Source: Oxydemutator sp963693105 (GTDB taxonomy: Bacteria; Pseudomonadota; Gammaproteobacteria; Poriferisulfidales; Oxydemutatoraceae). From it: 64,000 nt of DNA. This document shows, one piece after another, positions 26,685-35,621 of the stretch (the stretch's first letter is position 1; every line of letters begins with the position of its first letter). The stretch is from NCBI GenBank assembly GCA_963693105.1, contig OY843752.1:434001-498000 (forward strand). Reading direction: 5' to 3'. The position numbers were made by a program, and so were the translations under genes. Under the pieces are notes generated by a model. The model was not told the DNA's origin. It made no database searches and worked only from the letters and a program-made list of their open reading frames with translations.

Positions 26685-27824
26685 ATGCCGGAAAAGATTC
26701 CAGCCGATTCCGTCGGCATTGTTGAAACCAGGCACCAGTCTTTCGAGCAGCCGCTGGCGCTGGACTGCGGGCGCGAACTGCCCGGCTTTACGCTGGCCTA
26801 CGAAACCTACGGCACGCTGAACGAGGACCGCTCCAACGCGCTGCTGATTTGCCACGCGCTGTCGAGCGACCAGCACGCCGCCGGCTACCACAGCATGGAC
26901 GACGCCAAACCCGGCTGGTGGGACCGCTGCATCGGCCCCGGCAAACCGTTCGACACCGACGAGTTTTTCGTCGTCTGTCCGAACAATCTCGGCGGCTGCA
27001 AGGGCAGCACCGGGCCGAACACGGCCAACCCCGAAACCGGCGAGCTCTACGCCTCGGACTTTCCCATCGTCACCGTCCGCGACTGGGTCAGAAGCCAGAA
27101 ACTGCTGGCCGAGGCGCTTGGCATCACGCGCTGGGCGGCGGTCATCGGCGGCAGCCTCGGCGGAATGCAGGCGATGCAATGGGCGATAGACTACCCCGAC
27201 AGCCTCGAACACGCGCTGCTGATCGCCGCCGCGCCGAAGTTGTCGGCGCAAAACATCGCCTTCAACGAGGTCGCGCGCCAGGCCATCGTCTCGGACGTGG
27301 ATTTCAACGGCGGGCGCTACTACGACCGCTCCATCCCGAAGGAGGGCCTGATGCTGGCGCGCATGCTCGGGCACATCACCTACCTGTCCGACGACGCGAT
27401 GCGCGAAAAGTTCGGGCGCGAACTGAAGGAAGGCAAGCTGAACTTCGGCTTCGACATCGAGTTTCAGGTCGAGAGTTACCTGCGCCACCAGGGAGAGTCT
27501 TTCGTCAGCCGCTTCGACGCCAACACCTACCTGCTGATGACCAAGGCGCTCGACTACTTCGACCCGGCGGCGGATTTCGGCGGCGACCTCGCCGCCGCCT
27601 TCGCGCGCACGCGGGCGCGCTTTCTGGTGGTCTCGTTCACCACCGACTGGCGCTTCCCGCCGGCGCGCTCGCGCGAGATTACGCGGGCGCTGATGCGGGC
27701 CGGCAAGCGGGTCAGTTACTGCACCATCAAGGCGCACCAGGGGCACGACGCGTTCCTGATGCCGGTGCCTCAGTACCTGTCGGTGCTGGGCGCCTACACC
27801 AACCAGATTCTGGCGGGCGCGTGA
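26685..27824 (+). CDS. metX: Homoserine O-acyltransferase
   Basis: A 379-residue alpha/beta-hydrolase-fold enzyme that acylates homoserine in methionine synthesis. The start at 26685 gives MPEKIPADSVGIVETRHQSF. Family motifs are LICHALSSDQHAAG, CPNNLGGCKGSTGP, GGSLGGMQAMQW with the nucleophilic Ser, and the C-terminal IKAHQGHDAFLM with the catalytic His. It overlaps metW, and proteobacterial MetX with MetW is often a succinyltransferase (MetXS), so succinyl-CoA may be the donor; this is not proven by sequence. Confidence 0.93.
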   Translation: MPEKIPADSVGIVETRHQSFEQPLALDCGRELPGFTLAYETYGTLNEDRSNALLICHALSSDQHAAGYHSMDDAKPGWWDRCIGPGKPFDTDEFFVVCPNNLGGCKGSTGPNTANPETGELYASDFPIVTVRDWVRSQKLLAEALGITRWAAVIGGSLGGMQAMQWAIDYPDSLEHALLIAAAPKLSAQNIAFNEVARQAIVSDVDFNGGRYYDRSIPKEGLMLARMLGHITYLSDDAMREKFGRELKEGKLNFGFDIEFQVESYLRHQGESFVSRFDANTYLLMTKALDYFDPAADFGGDLAAAFARTRARFLVVSFTTDWRFPPARSREITRALMRAGKRVSYCTIKAHQGHDAFLMPVPQYLSVLGAYTNQILAGA

Positions 27825-28420
27825 TGCGCCCCGACCTTGAAATCATCCGCGACTGGATCCAGCCGGATTCGAGGGTGCTCGACCTCGGCTGCGGCGACGG
27901 CGAACTGCTGTGGTGGCTGAAGCGCGACCGCAATATCGCCGGCATCGGCCTGGAGATTGACGACGACAATATCGTCCGCTGCATCGAGCGCGGCGTTGAC
28001 GTCATCCAGATCAACCTGGACGAGGGGCTGCGCGACGACTTTGACGACCGCAGTTTCGACTACGTCGTCATGACCCAGACGCTGCAGGCCATGCGCCGCC
28101 CCGACCTGCTGCTCGATGAAATGCTGCGCGTCGGCAAGGAGGCGATAGTCACCTTCCCCAACATGGGGCACTGGAGCAACCGCCTGCAGATGCTGCTGGC
28201 CGGCCACATGCCGGTGACGCGCGCGCTGCCGGCGGCGTGGTACGACACCGCCAACATTCACCTGTGCACCATCCGCGACTTCGAGGTGCTGTGCCGCGAC
28301 AAAAACATCCGGCGCCTGCAGCGCACGACGGTGGATTACAACCACAAGGCCTCGGTCAGCGCGCGCCTTCTGCCCAACCTGATGGGCGAGATCGCGATTT
28401 ACCGGCTGGGACGCGGTTGA
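27824..28420 (+). CDS. metW: Methionine biosynthesis protein MetW
   Basis: A 198-residue class I methyltransferase-fold protein that accompanies MetX. It starts at ATG 27824, overlapping the metX stop (TGATG). Motif I is VLDLGCGDGELLWWLK, followed by GLEIDDDNIVRCIERGVDVI and the family segment FPNMGHWSNRLQ. MetW is thought to stimulate or partner MetX; enzymatic methylation has not been generally established. Confidence 0.94.
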   Translation: MRPDLEIIRDWIQPDSRVLDLGCGDGELLWWLKRDRNIAGIGLEIDDDNIVRCIERGVDVIQINLDEGLRDDFDDRSFDYVVMTQTLQAMRRPDLLLDEMLRVGKEAIVTFPNMGHWSNRLQMLLAGHMPVTRALPAAWYDTANIHLCTIRDFEVLCRDKNIRRLQRTTVDYNHKASVSARLLPNLMGEIAIYRLGRG

Positions 28421-28426
28421 GAAAAG

Positions 28427-28735
28427 TCAGGTCTTGAGGTGGCGCGGGGTGTAGCGGCCATCCTTGAAGCCGTCGAAGTACAACTCCACCAGCGGGTGTT
28501 CAACCCGGCGGCTTTCGCAGCGCTCCAGATTGCGCTCGGCAACGTAGGTTTGCGCCGGCTGGCCGTCCACCAGCACGTGATACCACGGCTCGTCTTTGGG
28601 CGGTCTGGATTTCGCCACCTGCTCATACCATTCGCTGGCCGCCATGAAAACGGGGTCCACATCACAGATTACGCCGCAATAGTCGAACATCCTGTGCCGA
28701 ACCACCTCGCCGATTGAAAAATGCGCGTCTTTCAT
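28427..28735 (-). CDS. hspQ: Heat shock protein HspQ
   Basis: A 102-residue hemimethylated-DNA-binding-like protein that acts as a Lon specificity factor in enterics. It begins MKDAHFSIGEVVRHRMFDY and contains GVICDVDPVF, PWYHVLVDG and TYVAERNLE, all characteristic. Its start overlaps the stop of the pilV-like gene (ATGA), so it may be translated with the pilin operon. It converges on metW. Confidence 0.93.
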   Translation of the reverse strand: MKDAHFSIGEVVRHRMFDYCGVICDVDPVFMAASEWYEQVAKSRPPKDEPWYHVLVDGQPAQTYVAERNLERCESRRVEHPLVELYFDGFKDGRYTPRHLKT

Positions 28736-29229
28736 TGATTTTGCCACGGGTCGGGCGCGATTATACGCCAGATTCCGTTTCTCTCGATTGTGCGCGGACG
28801 GTTGGCGGCGTCTTGCCATTGCAGGCGCAGCGTGAAAGCGCCGCCGGCGACCTCGATCATCAGCCGCGACGGCGACGGCGCGGCGGGGTTGCCGCACGAG
28901 GCGCCGGCGGCGCGGCACTTCCATTGCGCCACCTGAAAACGCGCGAACGCCGGCGGCGTGCAGGCCGCGGTGCGGCAGTCGGGCGCGCCTTGCGCGGTGT
29001 CGTCCCAGGCGGTGGCGTAATCGGCGGCGTTGTCGGCGGCGCGCAGGTGGGCGGCGATTTCATCGAACAGCATCAGGCCGTGGATGCGCGCCGCCTGCTC
29101 GCGCCCGCTCAAAAGCGCCTGGTATTGCATCTGCGCGAAACCGAACAGGCCGGCGCCGGCCAGCGCCAGCGCGACCAGCAATTCCAGCATGCTGTAACCG
29201 TCACAACAGGCAGTCTTCGATGTTTGCAT
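28732..29229 (-). CDS. PilV-like type IV pilus minor pilin
   Basis: A 165-residue minor pilin. After a short basic/polar lead ending CCDGYS it has the class III cleavage and helix signature MLELLVALALAGAGLFGFAQ, with Glu at +5, where prepilin peptidase would cut. The remainder has paired Cys (CRTAAC and CRAAGASC) that may form disulfides. The start overlaps fimT by 29 bp. It probably primes pilus or pseudopilus assembly. The remaining minor pilins (PilWXY) are not adjacent. Confidence 0.8.
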   Translation of the reverse strand: MQTSKTACCDGYSMLELLVALALAGAGLFGFAQMQYQALLSGREQAARIHGLMLFDEIAAHLRAADNAADYATAWDDTAQGAPDCRTAACTPPAFARFQVAQWKCRAAGASCGNPAAPSPSRLMIEVAGGAFTLRLQWQDAANRPRTIERNGIWRIIAPDPWQNQ

Positions 29230-29773
29230 CACCCACCTCGACCAGGCCGTCGCCGTTGCCGTCGGCGGCGAACCGCAGCCGCCCGTTGCGGCTGATGACC
29301 AGCGCCTCGGCGCCGCGCACGGCGCCGTCCACACAGGCGACGAAGCGCCCGGCGCGGTTGGAGTGTCCGCGCGCATCGTAGGCGATGTAGTTGGCGAACG
29401 TGTTGGAGCGGATGGTGACGCCGGCGGCGTGCGTGTTTTGCTTCGCACGCAAAAGGCGCTCGCCGGTGTCGGGTTTGCCGTTCTTCGTCGCCGCATTCTC
29501 GGCAAAGATGAGCCAGCCGCCCTCGTAGCCGGCGCCGCCGCAGACAACGCCGCCGGCGCTTTTGCAAACGACGGTGCGCATGCCCGACGCAATCGCGTAA
29601 CTCCTGGCGAAACGAACGGCTCCGGCCAGCGCGCCGGTCTGTTCAGCCAGCAAACGCCGCTGCTTCCAGTCGGCCTGAAAGCCGACCACCGCGGTCAGAA
29701 ACACCGCCGCCAGCGACAGCGCCAGCAGCAATTCCAGCAACGTGAAGCCGCCCGCGTGTGAACCCTTTTCCAT
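29201..29773 (-). CDS. FimT/GspH-type minor pilin
   Basis: A 190-residue pseudopilin. The prepilin signature GGFTLLELLLALSLAAVFL begins at residue 8, giving processing after Gly by PilD. The globular domain contains RSYAIASGMRTVVCKSA and a WLIFAENA-like segment, typical GspH/FimT features, and the C-terminus has a DGNGDG-type loop. It is the first gene of a fimT-pilV-hspQ overlap group. Confidence 0.83.
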   Translation of the reverse strand: MEKGSHAGGFTLLELLLALSLAAVFLTAVVGFQADWKQRRLLAEQTGALAGAVRFARSYAIASGMRTVVCKSAGGVVCGGAGYEGGWLIFAENAATKNGKPDTGERLLRAKQNTHAAGVTIRSNTFANYIAYDARGHSNRAGRFVACVDGAVRGAEALVISRNGRLRFAADGNGDGLVEVGDANIEDCLL

Positions 29774-29855
29774 CGCCGGATTACAGCACGCAAGGGCCGC
29801 TTGCGCGGCCGGCGCCCGACCAACGCGCCCGTCTGGCCGACGAACAGCCGGATAA

Positions 29856-29896
29856 AAAGAGGCCGCGCCTCCCGGACGGGATGGCGCGGCCTCTTT
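29856..29896 (-). terminator. AAAGAGGCCGCG-type terminator after precursor at 29940
   Basis: AAAGAGGCCGCGCC (29856-29869) pairs perfectly with GGCGCGGCCTCTTT (29883-29896). A-tract upstream gives a T-tract on the minus strand, 44 bp past the precursor stop. Confidence 0.75.
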
Positions 29897-29939
29897 GGGA
29901 AATCTGCCCGACGGGCCTTGCAGTCAGAGTGTGCCGGCC

Positions 29940-30521
29940 TTAACCGACCACGGCGACACTGACGGGGCCGACCGGGCCTTCTCTGGCCGACCGGGTGGCG
30001 ACGCCGAGAGAGATACCCACACCCACCGCCGAGGTTACAGCGAGGGCCGTAATCCCGCCGACAACCGCCATGCCTGTCAGAACAGACGAGCCAAGGTACA
30101 ACGTAGTTCCCGACAAGGTGATGCCTGCGCCGACACCAAGAGCGACGCCGATGCTGCCGAGGGCGCAGCCTATGGCCGTGTCTGCGAAAGTGAAAAAGAG
30201 GGCCACAATAATTTCGAACCCCCCTGAAATATGCGCCAGTTGCTCCTGGGTCAATGGCCTCAGTTTCTCCATAAACTCCGGAAAATCCGGCACCACGATG
30301 TTCAGTTCATCGGCGGTGTTCTGTTGATAGACCACGTCAACCGTTTCCAATGAGGATATCAGCTCCCTCGTGCTCTCCTTGTCTTCCTGACTGGTCTTCG
30401 GACTGGTCAATACGCAGCCAATAACAACGGCCGCCATTTCGTTGATGCAGGGAAGATGGATCCCCGGCCCAATCATCGAAGTAATATCCATCCGGGGGAT
30501 ATTGGTTGATTGTATCTCCAT
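29940..30521 (-). CDS. Proteusin-like RiPP precursor with hydrophobic core (class A2)
   Basis: A 193-residue class A precursor starting after AGGAGG. The leader has NEMAAVVIGCVL, YQQNTADELNIVVPDFPEF and ends AHISGG (residues 96-101). The 92-residue core is hydrophobic with Gly/Ala/Val/Thr, contains one Cys (GCALG), and ends more basic and diverged (SLGVATRSAREGPVGP). It is the most divergent member and no clear copy of the regulon element is seen upstream. It lies between the pilin operon and cytochrome c4. Confidence 0.76.
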   Translation of the reverse strand: MEIQSTNIPRMDITSMIGPGIHLPCINEMAAVVIGCVLTSPKTSQEDKESTRELISSLETVDVVYQQNTADELNIVVPDFPEFMEKLRPLTQEQLAHISGGFEIIVALFFTFADTAIGCALGSIGVALGVGAGITLSGTTLYLGSSVLTGMAVVGGITALAVTSAVGVGISLGVATRSAREGPVGPVSVAVVG

Positions 30522-30847
30522 AATTCTGTACCTCCTGAGAAACAGTCATTAATGTCGTTGGAAATATTTTGCGTGCCACCCTCAAACGGGGGCCAGCCAA
30601 AACGGAACGGTAGCATGGATACAATGCCGTCTGCAAGCGGGGATACAGCCCCGTGTTCTCGACTCAAAAAGAACAGGCAGCATGCGCTTTTCGGCAAAAA
30701 CGCACCCTCGCCCGACCCCTGTCTTCCCGCCGGTTCAGGCCATCCGGCAGGCGTTCGCACGCACTTGAGTTTCCGGCCTTCTGGCCGTAGAATCATGCAA
30801 CGCGGGGATGCGGCCCCGTGCTTCTCGACTCAAAAAGAACAGACAAC
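30522..30847 (+). repeat. Intergenic region with duplicated leader of the cytochrome c4 gene
   Basis: A block of about 65 bp at 30636-30702 (hairpin GGGGATACAGCCCC, then CTCGACTCAAAAAGAACAG, then ATG and six codons MRFSAK) is repeated with few changes at 30799-30868, where it forms the true 5' leader and start of the cytochrome gene. The first copy opens a 28-codon ORF (30682-30768) ending within the -35 of the second. No other gene is seen in this gap. Confidence 0.65.
30765..30793 (+). promoter_or_regulatory. Promoter of the cytochrome c4-dsbA operon
   Basis: TTGAGT (30765-30770), 17 bp, TAGAAT (30788-30793). Transcription would start just before the GGGG...CCCC hairpin of the leader. Confidence 0.6.
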
Positions 30848-31450
30848 ATGCGTTTTTCGGCAAAGATGATGCTTTTCTACCTGCTTGTGTGCGGTCTCGC
30901 GTGGGCGCAGGGGGATGCCGGGCGCGGCAAGGAAAAGGCGCAGACGTGCGTCGCCTGCCACGGCATCGACGGCAACAGCAGCAACGCCGAATGGCCGAAG
31001 ATCGCCGGCCAGTCGGCCAATTACATTTACAAACACTTGCAGTTTTTCAAGAACGGCCAGCGCGTCAATCCGCTGATGAACCCGCTGGTGGCCGACCTGT
31101 CCGACCGCGACCTGCACGATCTCGCCGCCTACTACGAGTCCATGAAGACCTCGCCCGGCGCCGCCGACAAGACCCGGGTCGAGGCCGGTAAAATGATTTA
31201 CCAGGGCGGCAATTCGCAAACGGGCGTGGCCGCCTGCATCGCCTGCCACGGCCCCCGCGGCAACGGCAACCCGGCGGCGGGCTTCCCGAAACTGTCGCAC
31301 CAGCACGCGCTTTACACCGCCAACCGCCTGCGCAATTACCGTGACGGCGCCTACAGTTATCCGGGCGTCGAGATTATGAACAGCGTTTCCGCCCCTCTCA
31401 GCGACGAGGAGATCGAGGCGGTGGCTTCCTACATTCAAGGACTGTATTGA
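30848..31450 (+). CDS. Di-haem cytochrome c4
   Basis: A 200-residue periplasmic electron carrier with a cleavable signal (LLVCGLAWAQ). Two haem-binding motifs, CVACH and CIACH, lie in the two halves, each followed by a Met-containing segment (NPLMNP, EIMNSV) that can supply the axial ligand. This duplicated layout is typical of c4. It probably passes electrons to a terminal oxidase. The stop overlaps the dsbA start (TGATG). Confidence 0.9.
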   Translation: MRFSAKMMLFYLLVCGLAWAQGDAGRGKEKAQTCVACHGIDGNSSNAEWPKIAGQSANYIYKHLQFFKNGQRVNPLMNPLVADLSDRDLHDLAAYYESMKTSPGAADKTRVEAGKMIYQGGNSQTGVAACIACHGPRGNGNPAAGFPKLSHQHALYTANRLRNYRDGAYSYPGVEIMNSVSAPLSDEEIEAVASYIQGLY

Positions 31451-32088
31451 TGAAGGCGACACACACGGCACGGGCGCTTTTGGTCGTGATGTGCGCGGCT
31501 TTGCCGGTGTTCGCGGCGCACACGGCGCAGGCGGAGGACTTTATCGAGGGGCAGCACTACCAGCGCCTGCCGACAACGGGGAAAACCGAGACCGGCGACC
31601 AGGTCGAGGTGCGGGAGTTTTTCTGGTACGGTTGCCCCCACTGCTACGTGCTCGAACCCTACCTCGACAACTGGAAAGTGCCGGACAACGCCCAATTCAT
31701 CCGCACCCCGGCCACTTTCAACGAGCTGTGGCTGACCCACGCCCGCGTCTATTACGTGCTGCAGGAGCTCAAACGGCTCGACGAACTCCACCCGGTGTTC
31801 TTTGAGGCGATACACAAACACAAGTTGAAACTGACCGACGAGGCGTCCATCAGCCGGTTTTTTACAAGCTACGGCATCCCCGAAAAAGAATTTCAGAGCG
31901 CCTACCGGTCTTTTCTGGTGGACACCAGAATCGGCAAGGCCGAAAAGGCCGTGCGCGACTACCGGCTGAAAAGCGTGCCGTCGTTTGTCGTCAACGGCAA
32001 GTATCTGGTGTCGCCGAGCGGCGTCACCAGTTACACACAGTTCATAGAAATTCTCAATTATCTCGTCGCACTCGAGGCGGCGGAATAA
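31450..32088 (+). CDS. dsbA: Thiol:disulfide interchange protein DsbA
   Basis: Periplasmic disulfide oxidase of 212 residues. The N-terminal signal (ALLVVMCAALPVFAAHTAQA) is followed by the thioredoxin fold with active site GCPHC in EFFWYGCPHCY and the cis-Pro loop SVPSFVVNGKY. It is downstream of and coupled to cytochrome c4, a common pairing in gammaproteobacteria. DsbB (20595) is its likely oxidant. Confidence 0.93.
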   Translation: MKATHTARALLVVMCAALPVFAAHTAQAEDFIEGQHYQRLPTTGKTETGDQVEVREFFWYGCPHCYVLEPYLDNWKVPDNAQFIRTPATFNELWLTHARVYYVLQELKRLDELHPVFFEAIHKHKLKLTDEASISRFFTSYGIPEKEFQSAYRSFLVDTRIGKAEKAVRDYRLKSVPSFVVNGKYLVSPSGVTSYTQFIEILNYLVALEAAE

Positions 32089-32090
32089 CC

Positions 32091-32399
32091 TCAGCGGCGG
32101 CGCTTCGGCGGCGGCGCGTCGGTGATTTTGTAACGTTCCAGTTTTCTTCTGAGCGTGCCGCGGTTGATGCCGAGCATGTCGGCGGCGCGGCTGCGGTTGA
32201 AACCGACGGTCTTCATCGTGTATTCCAGCAGTGTCTTTTCGACCTCGTCCATGACCATGCCGTGCAGGCGCGCCGGCGGTTGGCCGTCGAGCAGCGCGAA
32301 GTAGCTGATCAGCCCTTTCTTCAGCACTCCGTTGATGCTTTTGGCGCCCTTTTTCTTTTCTTCTTTCTTCTTGGGGTTTATGTAGTTAACTTGACGCAT
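32091..32399 (-). CDS. fis: DNA-binding protein Fis
   Basis: A 102-residue nucleoid protein controlling rRNA and many other promoters. ATG 32399 is chosen because GGAG lies 7 bp upstream and the length then matches Fis; earlier in-frame ATGs exist. The C-terminal helix-turn-helix is intact: KTVGFNRSRAADMLGINRGTLRRKLERY. It stands without dusB. The next 154 bp upstream are AT-rich, in keeping with a regulated fis promoter. Its stop lies 2 bp from the dsbA stop. Confidence 0.93.
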   Translation of the reverse strand: MRQVNYINPKKKEEKKKGAKSINGVLKKGLISYFALLDGQPPARLHGMVMDEVEKTLLEYTMKTVGFNRSRAADMLGINRGTLRRKLERYKITDAPPPKRRR

Positions 32400-32553
32400 C
32401 AAGCACTCCATAAACTGCTTGCCATTGCTGGCAAACAAACTACTTGAACAAATCTCATAGACCTGACTTGCACAAATACTCTGCTAAGGATTTTCCGTAA
32501 TTTAACCACAACCGTTTGCCAAGTTAAATACATAATTCCCTTCTTCTTCATCT

Positions 32554-33123
32554 TCATTCGGTCGGCGTCACCGAGTACTGCGCGATGTCCGCCGGCGCCC
32601 GCTCGAGCATGATCTCGACGGCAAGCGGCGCGTTCGTCGGCAGGATGTCGCGGGTCGCGTAGTCGCGCCCCTCAAAGCGGCGCTTTTCGAGAAACCGCCC
32701 GCTGCCGTCGAACAGCTCAAAAACCAGCGCCGGCCAGGGCTGCTCACGGCCTGCGGTGTTGATGAGGGTGGCGCCGAAAACCAGCGTGCCGGGCGCCTCG
32801 GCGGCGCGCATGACGACGTCCGAAAGGCGCATGTCCCGGAGCACGATGGCCGGCGAGTCCGTGGGGAAACCGCAGTCTATGCGCCCGCACAGCTGCCTCA
32901 GCAACGGCGTCGAAGGCTGCTGCGGGATTTGCGACGGCAATTCCACCGCGACAAACAAACTGCCCGCCGCCAGCGCCGCGAACACAATCAGCAAAAGCCA
33001 CGACACAAAACCGGGACGGCGCACAAGCGCGCGCCGGCTCCGCGCCACAATCGCGGCGTTGACGTCGCTCGCATGTATCCTGAATTCAGATTCTTTCTTC
33101 ATCGGCTGGTCCGTTTCGGCCAC
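32554..33123 (-). CDS. DUF3426 domain membrane protein
   Basis: A 189-residue protein with one transmembrane helix (about residues 40-62, WLLLIVFAALAAGSLFVAVEL) and a periplasmic domain of the DUF3426 type (LRDMRLSDVV, FGATLINTAGREQPWPALVFEL, FEGRDY). Homologues often carry an N-terminal MJ0042 zinc finger; that part is absent here, so this is a short form. Function unknown. It lies between fis and accC. Confidence 0.75.
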   Translation of the reverse strand: MAETDQPMKKESEFRIHASDVNAAIVARSRRALVRRPGFVSWLLLIVFAALAAGSLFVAVELPSQIPQQPSTPLLRQLCGRIDCGFPTDSPAIVLRDMRLSDVVMRAAEAPGTLVFGATLINTAGREQPWPALVFELFDGSGRFLEKRRFEGRDYATRDILPTNAPLAVEIMLERAPADIAQYSVTPTE

Positions 33124-33171
33124 CCTTCAGCAGCGGCGGCTCATTATACCGAAAGGCGGGCGCGGCGCGAT

Positions 33172-34521
33172 TCAGAGGTTGTAATGGGGATGCTTTCTTT
33201 CCAGGTAGTGGATGTCGAGACCGCCGCCTGCGAACGCGGAGTCGTCAATAATCTGTCGGTGCAACGCCAGATTGGTGTCAATGCCGGTGATGAAAATCTC
33301 GTCGAGCGCATTTTGCATTCTCTTCATCGCGCTTTTGCGGTCGGCGCCGTGCGCGATTAACTTGCCAATCAGGGAATCGTAATACGGCGGCACGCGGTAG
33401 CCGTCGTAGAGGTGCGAGTCCACGCGGATGCCGGGGCCTCCCGGAAAATGCGAGCGCTCTATCGTGCCGGGCGACGGATGAAAGTTCTTCGGGTTCTCGG
33501 CGTTGATTCGGCACTCGATGGCGTGCCCCTGCATCCGGACGTCCTGCTGGCGGATGCCGAGCGGCTCGCCCGCCGCCACCCGCAGCTGCTGATGGACGAT
33601 GTCCACGCCGGTCACCATCTCGGTCACCGGATGCTCGACCTGCACCCGCGTGTTCATCTCGATGAAGTAGAAATGGCCGTCGTCGTACAGAAACTCGAAC
33701 GTGCCGGCGCCGCGGTATTGAATCTGGCGGCAGGCTTCGCACACCTGCTCGCCCATGTCGCGGCGCTGCTCTTCGGTGATGCCCGGCGCCGGCGCCTCTT
33801 CGACGACTTTCTGGTGCTTGCGCTGCATCGAGCAGTCGCGCTCGCCGAGATGAATGACGTGGCCGTGGGCGTCGGCCAGCACCTGGAATTCGACGTGGCG
33901 CGGCTTCTCCAGAAACTTCTCCATGTAAATCTCGCCGTTGCCGAAGGCGGCCTTGGCCTCCGTGTGCACCAGCTGGATGGCGTTGAGCAGCGCGCCCTCG
34001 GAATGAATCACGCGCATGCCGCGCCCGCCGCCGCCGGCGGCGGCTTTCAGAATCACCGGGTAGCCGATTTCGCGCGCCACCGCCAGGTTCTTGTCGGCGT
34101 TGTCGCCGAGCACCTTGTCCGGCCCCGGCACGCACGGAATGCCGGCCTTGCGCATCACCTTCTTGGCCGAGACCTTGTCGCCCATCAGGCGGATGGAGTC
34201 GGCGGACGGGCCGATGAAGACAAAGCCGCTCGATTCAACCTGCTCGGCGAAATCCGCGCTCTCGGACAGGAAACCGTAACCCGGATGAACCGCCATCGCG
34301 TCGGTGACCTCGGCGGCGCTGAGTATGGCCGGAATGTTCAGGTAACTTTTGGCCGGCTCCGGCGGGCCGATGCAGACCGACTCGTCGGCCAGTTTGACGT
34401 GCATCAGGTCAATGTCGGCCTGCGAATAGACGGCGACGGTCTTGATGCCGAGTTCGCGGCACGCGCGCAGGATGCGCAACGCGATTTCCCCGCGGTTGGC
34501 GATGACAATTTTATCGAGCAC
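33172..34521 (-). CDS. accC: Acetyl-CoA carboxylase, biotin carboxylase subunit
   Basis: A 449-residue ATP-grasp enzyme that carboxylates biotin on AccB. It begins MLDKIVIANRGEIALRILRA; the glycine-rich ATP loop AAAGGGGRGMRVI lies near residue 165 and the catalytic region EMNTRVQVEHPVTE near residue 290. Length matches bacterial AccC. It follows accB by 11 bp in the conserved aroQ-accB-accC order. Confidence 0.97.
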   Translation of the reverse strand: MLDKIVIANRGEIALRILRACRELGIKTVAVYSQADIDLMHVKLADESVCIGPPEPAKSYLNIPAILSAAEVTDAMAVHPGYGFLSESADFAEQVESSGFVFIGPSADSIRLMGDKVSAKKVMRKAGIPCVPGPDKVLGDNADKNLAVAREIGYPVILKAAAGGGGRGMRVIHSEGALLNAIQLVHTEAKAAFGNGEIYMEKFLEKPRHVEFQVLADAHGHVIHLGERDCSMQRKHQKVVEEAPAPGITEEQRRDMGEQVCEACRQIQYRGAGTFEFLYDDGHFYFIEMNTRVQVEHPVTEMVTGVDIVHQQLRVAAGEPLGIRQQDVRMQGHAIECRINAENPKNFHPSPGTIERSHFPGGPGIRVDSHLYDGYRVPPYYDSLIGKLIAHGADRKSAMKRMQNALDEIFITGIDTNLALHRQIIDDSAFAGGGLDIHYLERKHPHYNL

Positions 34522-34532
34522 CTTGCGGCCCG

Positions 34533-34994
34533 TCAGTCGTCAAGAACAATCAGCGGCTGGCCGAACTCGACGGGCTCGCCGTCGGCGGCCAGTATGTCCT
34601 TGACAACTCCGGCGACCGGCGCCTCGATGCGGTTCATCATTTTCATCGCCTCGATAATGCACAGGGTGTCGCCGGCGGCCACGTTCGCCCCTTGCTCGAC
34701 GAACGGGTCGGCGTCGGGCGACGGCGAGCGGTAGAACGTGCCGACCATCGGCGACTCGACGACGTGTCCGGACTGCCCGGCGCCACCGGGTTCTTCCGCC
34801 GGCGCCGCCGGCGCCGCCTCGGGCTGGGGCGGTGCCGCCATCGGCTGCACAAACGCCGGCGCCGCCACCGCCACCGGTGCGGCGCCGCTCGAACGGCTGA
34901 TCCGCACCGACTCCTCTCCTTCCTTGATCTCGATCTCGGCGATGCCGGACTCCTCCAGCAGCTCAATCAGCTTCTTGACCTTGCGTATGTCCAT
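34533..34994 (-). CDS. accB: Acetyl-CoA carboxylase, biotin carboxyl carrier protein
   Basis: A 153-residue biotin carrier. The N-terminal helix MDIRKVKKLIELLEES is followed by a flexible Ala/Pro linker (about residues 35-75) and the biotinyl domain, with the modified Lys in IEAMKMMNRIEAP. It is between aroQ and accC. Confidence 0.97.
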   Translation of the reverse strand: MDIRKVKKLIELLEESGIAEIEIKEGEESVRISRSSGAAPVAVAAPAFVQPMAAPPQPEAAPAAPAEEPGGAGQSGHVVESPMVGTFYRSPSPDADPFVEQGANVAAGDTLCIIEAMKMMNRIEAPVAGVVKDILAADGEPVEFGQPLIVLDD

Positions 34995-35009
34995 TGTCCG
35001 GAAAAGACC

Positions 35010-35453
35010 TTATTGCCCCCCGACGCGGTCGAGCGCCGCCAGCACCGCCAATTCGTACCCCTTCGCGCCGGCGCCCGATATCACCGCGACGGCGATGTCG
35101 GACAGGTAGGACTGCCGGCGAAACGCCTCGCGCGCGAACACGTTGGACAGGTGAATCTCGATGAAGGGCCTGGACACGCCCAGCAGCGCGTCGCGCATCG
35201 CCACGCTGGTGTGCGTGAACGCGCCCGGGTTGATAATCAGAAAGTCGGTGCCGTCGTCCATCGTCTGCTGAATGCGCCCGACGATCCCGCTCTCGCTGTT
35301 GGACTGAAAATGCAGCAATTCGGCGCCATGCCGCCCGGCGACCTCGGCGGTGCGGGCGACGATTTCATCCAGCGTCAGGGTGCCGTATATTTCCGGTTCA
35401 CGGCGTCCGAGCAAATTCAGGTTGGGGCCGTTGATCAGCAGGAGTTTTGGCAT
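35010..35453 (-). CDS. aroQ: Type II 3-dehydroquinate dehydratase
   Basis: A 147-residue shikimate-pathway enzyme. ATG 35453 gives MPKLLLINGPNLNLLGRREP, the canonical start. The catalytic His and Asn are in FQSNSESGIV, INPGAFTHTSVAMRDAL and IEIHLSNVFAREAFR. It heads the aroQ-accB-accC operon. Confidence 0.96.
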   Translation of the reverse strand: MPKLLLINGPNLNLLGRREPEIYGTLTLDEIVARTAEVAGRHGAELLHFQSNSESGIVGRIQQTMDDGTDFLIINPGAFTHTSVAMRDALLGVSRPFIEIHLSNVFAREAFRRQSYLSDIAVAVISGAGAKGYELAVLAALDRVGGQ

Positions 35454-35621
35454 TATCTTGTCGTTAATTGTTACGATCTTGCACCCTTCTCGCGCAATTG
35501 TCGAGAAAGATACCGCAAAACCCTCCTTCCCGCAAGTGCCGATGAAATCCCCGCCGCAAACAGCGCCCCGGCACCTGAGAGACTGCGATTTACCGGTCAG
35601 GTGGGCTATGATGACGGGGCG

